A stretch of DNA of 8,836 nucleotides, from contig URTC01000057.1 of assembly GCA_900550765.1 (NCBI GenBank), forward strand, positions 1-8,836. Reading direction: 5' to 3'. The first letter of the stretch is position 1, and each line of letters begins with the position of its first letter. This DNA is from an uncultured Clostridia bacterium. GTDB lineage: Bacteria > Bacillota > Clostridia > Christensenellales > QALW01. The notes beneath the pieces were generated by a model. It saw nothing but the letters and a program-made list of their open reading frames with translations. It had not been told where the DNA came from and did not search any database. Shown here in pieces: positions 6,710 to 8,836 of this stretch. The translations under genes were made by a program, and so were the position numbers.

Positions 6710-7111
6710 ATGATGGTTTCCACAAAGGGGCGCTATGCCCTGCGGGTCATGCTGGATTTGGCCGAGCACAGAAACGAAGGGTATATCCGCCTGCAGGATA
6801 TTGCCCAGCGGCAGGAGATTTCGGAAAAATATTTGGAGGGCATTATTGTAGTGCTTTCCAAGGCAGGCTTTGTGGATGCACTCAGGGGAAAGGGCGGCGG
6901 CTACCGGCTGAACCGGGATCCGGAGGCGTATACGGTGGGCAGCATTCTAAAGCTTACTGAGGGCTCCTTAGCGCCGGTGGCCTGCCTGGAAGGTACACCG
7001 AACCGGTGCGCGCGCGCCGGCCGCTGCGCCACACTGCCGATGTGGGAAAAACTGGATAAAATGATCGACGATTTTTTTGAAGGCGTCACGCTGCAGCAGC
7101 TTCTGCAATAG
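6710..7111 (+). CDS. iscR: Rrf2-family transcriptional regulator, IscR-like
   Basis: The 133-residue protein begins with the Rrf2 signature (STKGRYALRVMLDLA at 4-18). A winged helix follows with the recognition region at about 28-52 (LQDIAQRQEISEKYLEGIIV) and a GKGGGYRLNR wing (60-69). Three cysteines C92, C100 and C106 lie in the cluster-binding loop. E. coli IscR has C92, C98 and C104, so the first gap is longer here. The cysteines suggest Fe-S or redox sensing, unlike CymR, which senses the CysK-OAS state. A role in cysteine control cannot be excluded, because cysK is in the same operon. AAGGAGAG at 6695-6702 supports ATG 6710; ATG 6713 is also possible. It is the last gene of the operon and probably represses the promoter palindrome at 2734-2764. 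Confidence 0.92.
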   Translation: MMVSTKGRYALRVMLDLAEHRNEGYIRLQDIAQRQEISEKYLEGIIVVLSKAGFVDALRGKGGGYRLNRDPEAYTVGSILKLTEGSLAPVACLEGTPNRCARAGRCATLPMWEKLDKMIDDFFEGVTLQQLLQ

Positions 7112-7704
7112 CAGGATTGTTTTGAAAAGGCAAAGCCGGCATTTTTGCCGGCTTCGCTGCTTTTTATGTGGAAGGAGCCCAACGGCCGGAATTGCGGCGG
7201 AAGCGTTTCCTCCTGCACGGGAAGGGGAAAATCGGAACCGATATAGATTACGCTTTCCGGGATATCGCTGGGCAGATTGCTGATTTTTATGCGGTATTTG
7301 CCCTCGGGGACGGAAGCGCCGCGATATTCGCATACCGTTCGGTGCGGATATTTCTGATACAGGGAATCCCCCAGCTCTAAATTAATGCAGATAGCTATGC
7401 GGTAGGGGCCCAGTCCGTCGTCAGCGGTCAGCTTTTCTTCGCCGGTATCCCCGTACAGGGTCTCCTCCCCGGGATCCAGGATATACACGGCGCAGAAAAC
7501 CTTTTTTTCAAAATATAAATGGTGAATGTTTCGGTAGGAAACCGTGATGGACAGCTCCCCCGCGGCCGTCTCCCGCAGCGTGATATTTTGCACATACCCT
7601 TCTTCCGCGGCAGCGATGTACAGGCCGATATGCAGGGCGGCAAGGCTGAGGGAGCAGAGGACGATCAGCGCTGTAAGGCCCGTGCGGCGCAGGAATTTTT
7701 TCAT
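6901..7704 (-). CDS. Signal-anchored protein of unknown function, paralogue 1, stop-less end antisense to iscR
   Basis: ATG 7704 has AAAGGAG six bases upstream; the in-frame ATG 7725 lacks a ribosome site. The N-terminus MKKFLRRTGLTALIVLCSLS continues to LHIGLY and is a basic start plus one hydrophobic helix (about 8-29). No clear lipobox is seen, so export or single-pass anchoring is expected. The ectodomain is beta-like and aligns with the upstream gene: VSYRN/VSYDN, YFEK, PGEE/EGEE, YRIAICI/YRIEILF, LYQK/LYKH, GKYRIKIS/GKFKMLVT and a shared YIGSD (154-158). Homology ends near residue 184, where the paralogue stops, but no stop codon is present. The frame enters the terminator hairpin and continues about 83 residues to a TAG at 6901-6903, overlapping iscR by 211 bp. 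That tail is probably not functional. A TAA one frame over at 7164-7166 hints at a lost stop through a small indel. Function is unknown. Confidence 0.55.
   Translation of the reverse strand: MKKFLRRTGLTALIVLCSLSLAALHIGLYIAAAEEGYVQNITLRETAAGELSITVSYRNIHHLYFEKKVFCAVYILDPGEETLYGDTGEEKLTADDGLGPYRIAICINLELGDSLYQKYPHRTVCEYRGASVPEGKYRIKISNLPSDIPESVIYIGSDFPLPVQEETLPPQFRPLGSFHIKSSEAGKNAGFAFSKQSCYCRSCCSVTPSKKSSIILSSFSHIGSVAQRPARAHRFGVPSRQATGAKEPSVSFRMLPTVYASGSRFSR
7133..7165. terminator. Rho-independent terminator, probably bidirectional, at the end of the operon
   Basis: The stem AAGCCGGC (7133-7140) pairs with GCCGGCTT (7147-7154) around the loop ATTTTT, 21 bp after the iscR stop. On the plus strand a T5 run follows six bases later (7161-7165). 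On the minus strand the hairpin is followed by a T-rich stretch (TTTGCCTTTTC). It therefore suits both the isc operon and the convergent minus-strand gene, whose reading frame runs straight through it. Confidence 0.75.
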
Positions 7705-7716
7705 AAGCTTCTCCTT
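7618..7716 (-). repeat. 99 bp near-identical segment, copy 1 (ribosome site plus signal-anchor codons)
   Basis: This segment matches 8209-8307 at 96 of 99 positions by eye. It runs from the ribosome site to the end of the hydrophobic helix (codons for LHIGLY). Identity falls off sharply on both sides, and the rest of the two genes shares only scattered residues. Confidence 0.9.
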
Positions 7717-7749
7717 TATATTCATTACAGAAGCGAAAAGTGGAACGCC

Positions 7750-8295
7750 TCAGCGCTCAAGCTCGATATATAAATTTCCGGCAGGCATATAGAGAAGCCC
7801 ATGTTTTTCCTTAATTTCAAACGGCTCGTCGGAACCGATATAAATGCAGAGCAGCGAGTCATCCGGCTCAGTTACCAGCATTTTAAATTTTCCCTTGAGA
7901 GAGGGATTTAAAGTTTTTACATCGTATGCGGACCACAATCCGACTGTAAGAGAAGGCGTTTGATGTTTATAAAGCCGTTCTCCCCGATTCGTATCTATAA
8001 AGAGAATTTCTATGCGGTATTTCCCTAAAACACCGGGATCTATTTTTCCGTCACCGACACTGAATTCTTCCCCTTCTTCCATCATATGCACCTCGTAATG
8101 CATCTTCTCAAAATACATATTATCATAGGAAACGGCGAGAACTAACCTGCCGAAAGGAGCGGAATGCAGTTTGACGTCCCAAACTTCATTGCTGTGCCCG
8201 CAGAAAAGGTACAGGCCGATATGCAGGGCGGCAAGGCTGAGGGAGCAGAGGATAATCAGCGCTGTGAGGCCCGTGCGGCGCAGGAATTTTTTCAT
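7750..8295 (-). CDS. Signal-anchored protein of unknown function, paralogue 2
   Basis: The 181-residue protein starts at ATG 8295 with AAGGAG six bases upstream; longer in-frame starts have no ribosome site and no homology. Residues 1-29 (MKKFLRRTGLTALIILCSLS through LHIGLY) are nearly identical to those of the downstream paralogue and form a basic N-terminus plus one hydrophobic helix. A cysteine after the helix (LFCGHSN) does not fit a lipobox. The rest is a soluble domain of alternating hydrophobic residues, probably beta-rich: VLAVSYDNMYFEK, GKYRIEILFI and CIYIGSDEPFEIKE near the C-terminus, ending YIELER. It is the first gene of the pair, 45 bp before the next start, with its own promoter, so the two are probably co-transcribed. 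I do not recognise a named family. A small cell-surface or secreted protein is as much as can be said. Confidence 0.8.
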   Translation of the reverse strand: MKKFLRRTGLTALIILCSLSLAALHIGLYLFCGHSNEVWDVKLHSAPFGRLVLAVSYDNMYFEKMHYEVHMMEEGEEFSVGDGKIDPGVLGKYRIEILFIDTNRGERLYKHQTPSLTVGLWSAYDVKTLNPSLKGKFKMLVTEPDDSLLCIYIGSDEPFEIKEKHGLLYMPAGNLYIELER

Positions 8296-8307
8296 AAGCT
8301 TCTCCTT
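8209..8307 (-). repeat. 99 bp near-identical segment, copy 2 (ribosome site plus signal-anchor codons)
   Basis: This is the partner of 7618-7716, differing at three positions. It spans the ribosome site, start codon and membrane helix of paralogue 2 and ends where the ectodomains begin to differ. Confidence 0.9.
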
Positions 8308-8408
8308 CAGGGACACCAGGCACGGATGATGGAATCCAGCTGGTTTACTTTGGGAATGGCGGCATCGCCGGGGCATTCTGTGTCTTTTCCGTTGGCTGCT
8401 TTATGGTT

Positions 8409-8437
8409 ATCATAGCATATCATCAAACAAAGATCAA
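8409..8437 (-). promoter_or_regulatory. Sigma-A-type promoter of the paralogue pair
   Basis: On the minus strand TTGATC (8432-8437) and TATGAT (8409-8414) are 17 bp apart. The surrounding DNA is AT-rich. Transcription would start near 8402, giving a leader of about 107 nt before ATG 8295. No obvious structured element is seen in that leader. Confidence 0.5.
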
Positions 8438-8493
8438 ATATTTTGTAAATTTGTAAAAGTGCAAGTATAAACTTTTGCGGTTTGGAAACAAAA

Positions 8494-8535
8494 GCTCCCG
8501 TTTGCTTTTTATGCAAACGGGAGCGTTGCTTTTTT
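8494..8535. terminator. Strong hairpin terminator between the oxidoreductase remnant and the paralogue pair
   Basis: A perfect 12 bp stem, GCTCCCGTTTGC (8494-8505) with GCAAACGGGAGC (8513-8524), encloses a 7-base loop. On the minus strand it is followed by TTTTGTTTCC, ten bases after the stop codon of the right-hand gene, which it should terminate. On the plus strand T6 follows at 8530-8535, so it may act both ways. Confidence 0.85.
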
Positions 8536-8836
8536 ACAGCTCCGTTACATCCGCCGGTTTTCTGCTTTGCCAGGCGCCCTGCGTAAAATCGGGCATTGCC
8601 TGCGGCGCGCCGCCCGTCTGAATGGATTGCTCCGAAAGCACGGAACCGGCCATCCATACAGCGGCGTCATAACCGTCAATGGGCATATCGGTTTTCTTTT
8701 TTATCGCGTCGGCAAAGGCGCGGAATACAAAGTAATCCATGCCGCCGTGGCCTGCGGCCAGCGCCACGGCAGAGATATAATTACAAATAGGCGGCAGATA
8801 GTCCGCATAATATTACACGGCGGTGTTGATAAGCAC
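8534..8836 (-). pseudogene. Gfo/Idh/MocA-family oxidoreductase (GH109-like), C-terminal end with in-frame stop, runs off window
   Basis: The frame ending at TAA 8534-8536 reads AAGHGGMDYFVFRAFADAIK, then DGYDAAVWMAGSVLSEQSI and PDFTQGAW. That is the characteristic C-terminus of NAD-dependent Gfo/Idh/MocA proteins, close to the GH109 branch (HGGMD and YDAA-W-LSE-S motifs). Such enzymes oxidise sugars or cleave glycosides through transient NAD oxidation. Family-like sequence continues upstream as YYADYLPP, but the codon just before it is TAA (8813-8815), seven codons from the window edge. The frame is therefore interrupted inside the conserved C-terminal region. A nonsense mutation, an upstream frameshift or a sequencing error would all fit, and 24 more bases are too few to decide. 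No credible start exists downstream of the stop. It may have belonged to the same sugar-use context as the GH99-like gene at the left edge. Confidence 0.7.

Noticed and set aside
8307..8420. Small minus-strand frame ending DSIIRAWCP just before paralogue 2
   Set aside because: It looks somewhat protein-like, but its ATG overlaps the likely -10 element and has no ribosome site. It could be a remnant of a lost gene; support is too weak to annotate.

Overview
The window looks like chromosomal DNA of a gut-type anaerobic Firmicute in class Clostridia. The reasons are consensus sigma-A-type promoters, strong AGGAGG-like ribosome sites, an IscR/CymR-type Rrf2 regulator inside a sulfur/Fe-S operon, and short palindromic GGCTCCC...GGGAGC repeats that I remember as common in Oscillospirales-like genomes. 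No tRNA, rRNA, CRISPR array, integrase or transposase is visible.

Left part (1-2648). The 5' part of a GH99/WbsX-like carbohydrate-active gene runs off the left edge on the minus strand. It is divergent from an AraC-family regulator (658-1506) that could control it. Downstream of the regulator is a 0.5 kb array of 2.8 tandem units of about 180 bp. Each unit is built from two short hairpin elements in opposite orientation. The array abuts, and seems to have replaced, the 3' half of a decayed AEC-family transporter gene (minus strand, 2034-2590). That gene still has a good promoter and ribosome site but carries three apparent single-base homopolymer frameshifts.

Centre (2734-7165). A cysteine and Fe-S biogenesis operon starts at a perfect TTGACA-17-TATAAT promoter overlapped by the inverted repeat AAACCTATT/AATAGGTTT. 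The order is a 21-codon small ORF, metY (O-acetylhomoserine sulfhydrylase family), cysK (cysteine synthase), iscS (cysteine desulfurase), iscU (Fe-S scaffold) and iscR (Rrf2 repressor with three cysteines). Together these would assimilate sulfide into homocysteine and cysteine, extract sulfur from cysteine, assemble clusters, and sense cluster or cysteine status. The last gene probably feeds back on the promoter palindrome. A hairpin terminator closes the operon.

Right part (6901-8836). On the minus strand lie two tandem paralogous genes for small exported or membrane-anchored proteins of unknown function. Their ribosome-site and signal-anchor DNA is almost identical over 99 bp, while their ectodomains are strongly diverged. 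The downstream copy has no stop where its homology ends, and its frame runs through the terminator and antisense to iscR. At the right edge, after a strong hairpin terminator, is the C-terminal end of a Gfo/Idh/MocA-family (GH109-like) oxidoreductase with an in-frame TAA close to the window edge. It is probably a pseudogene or a sequence error.
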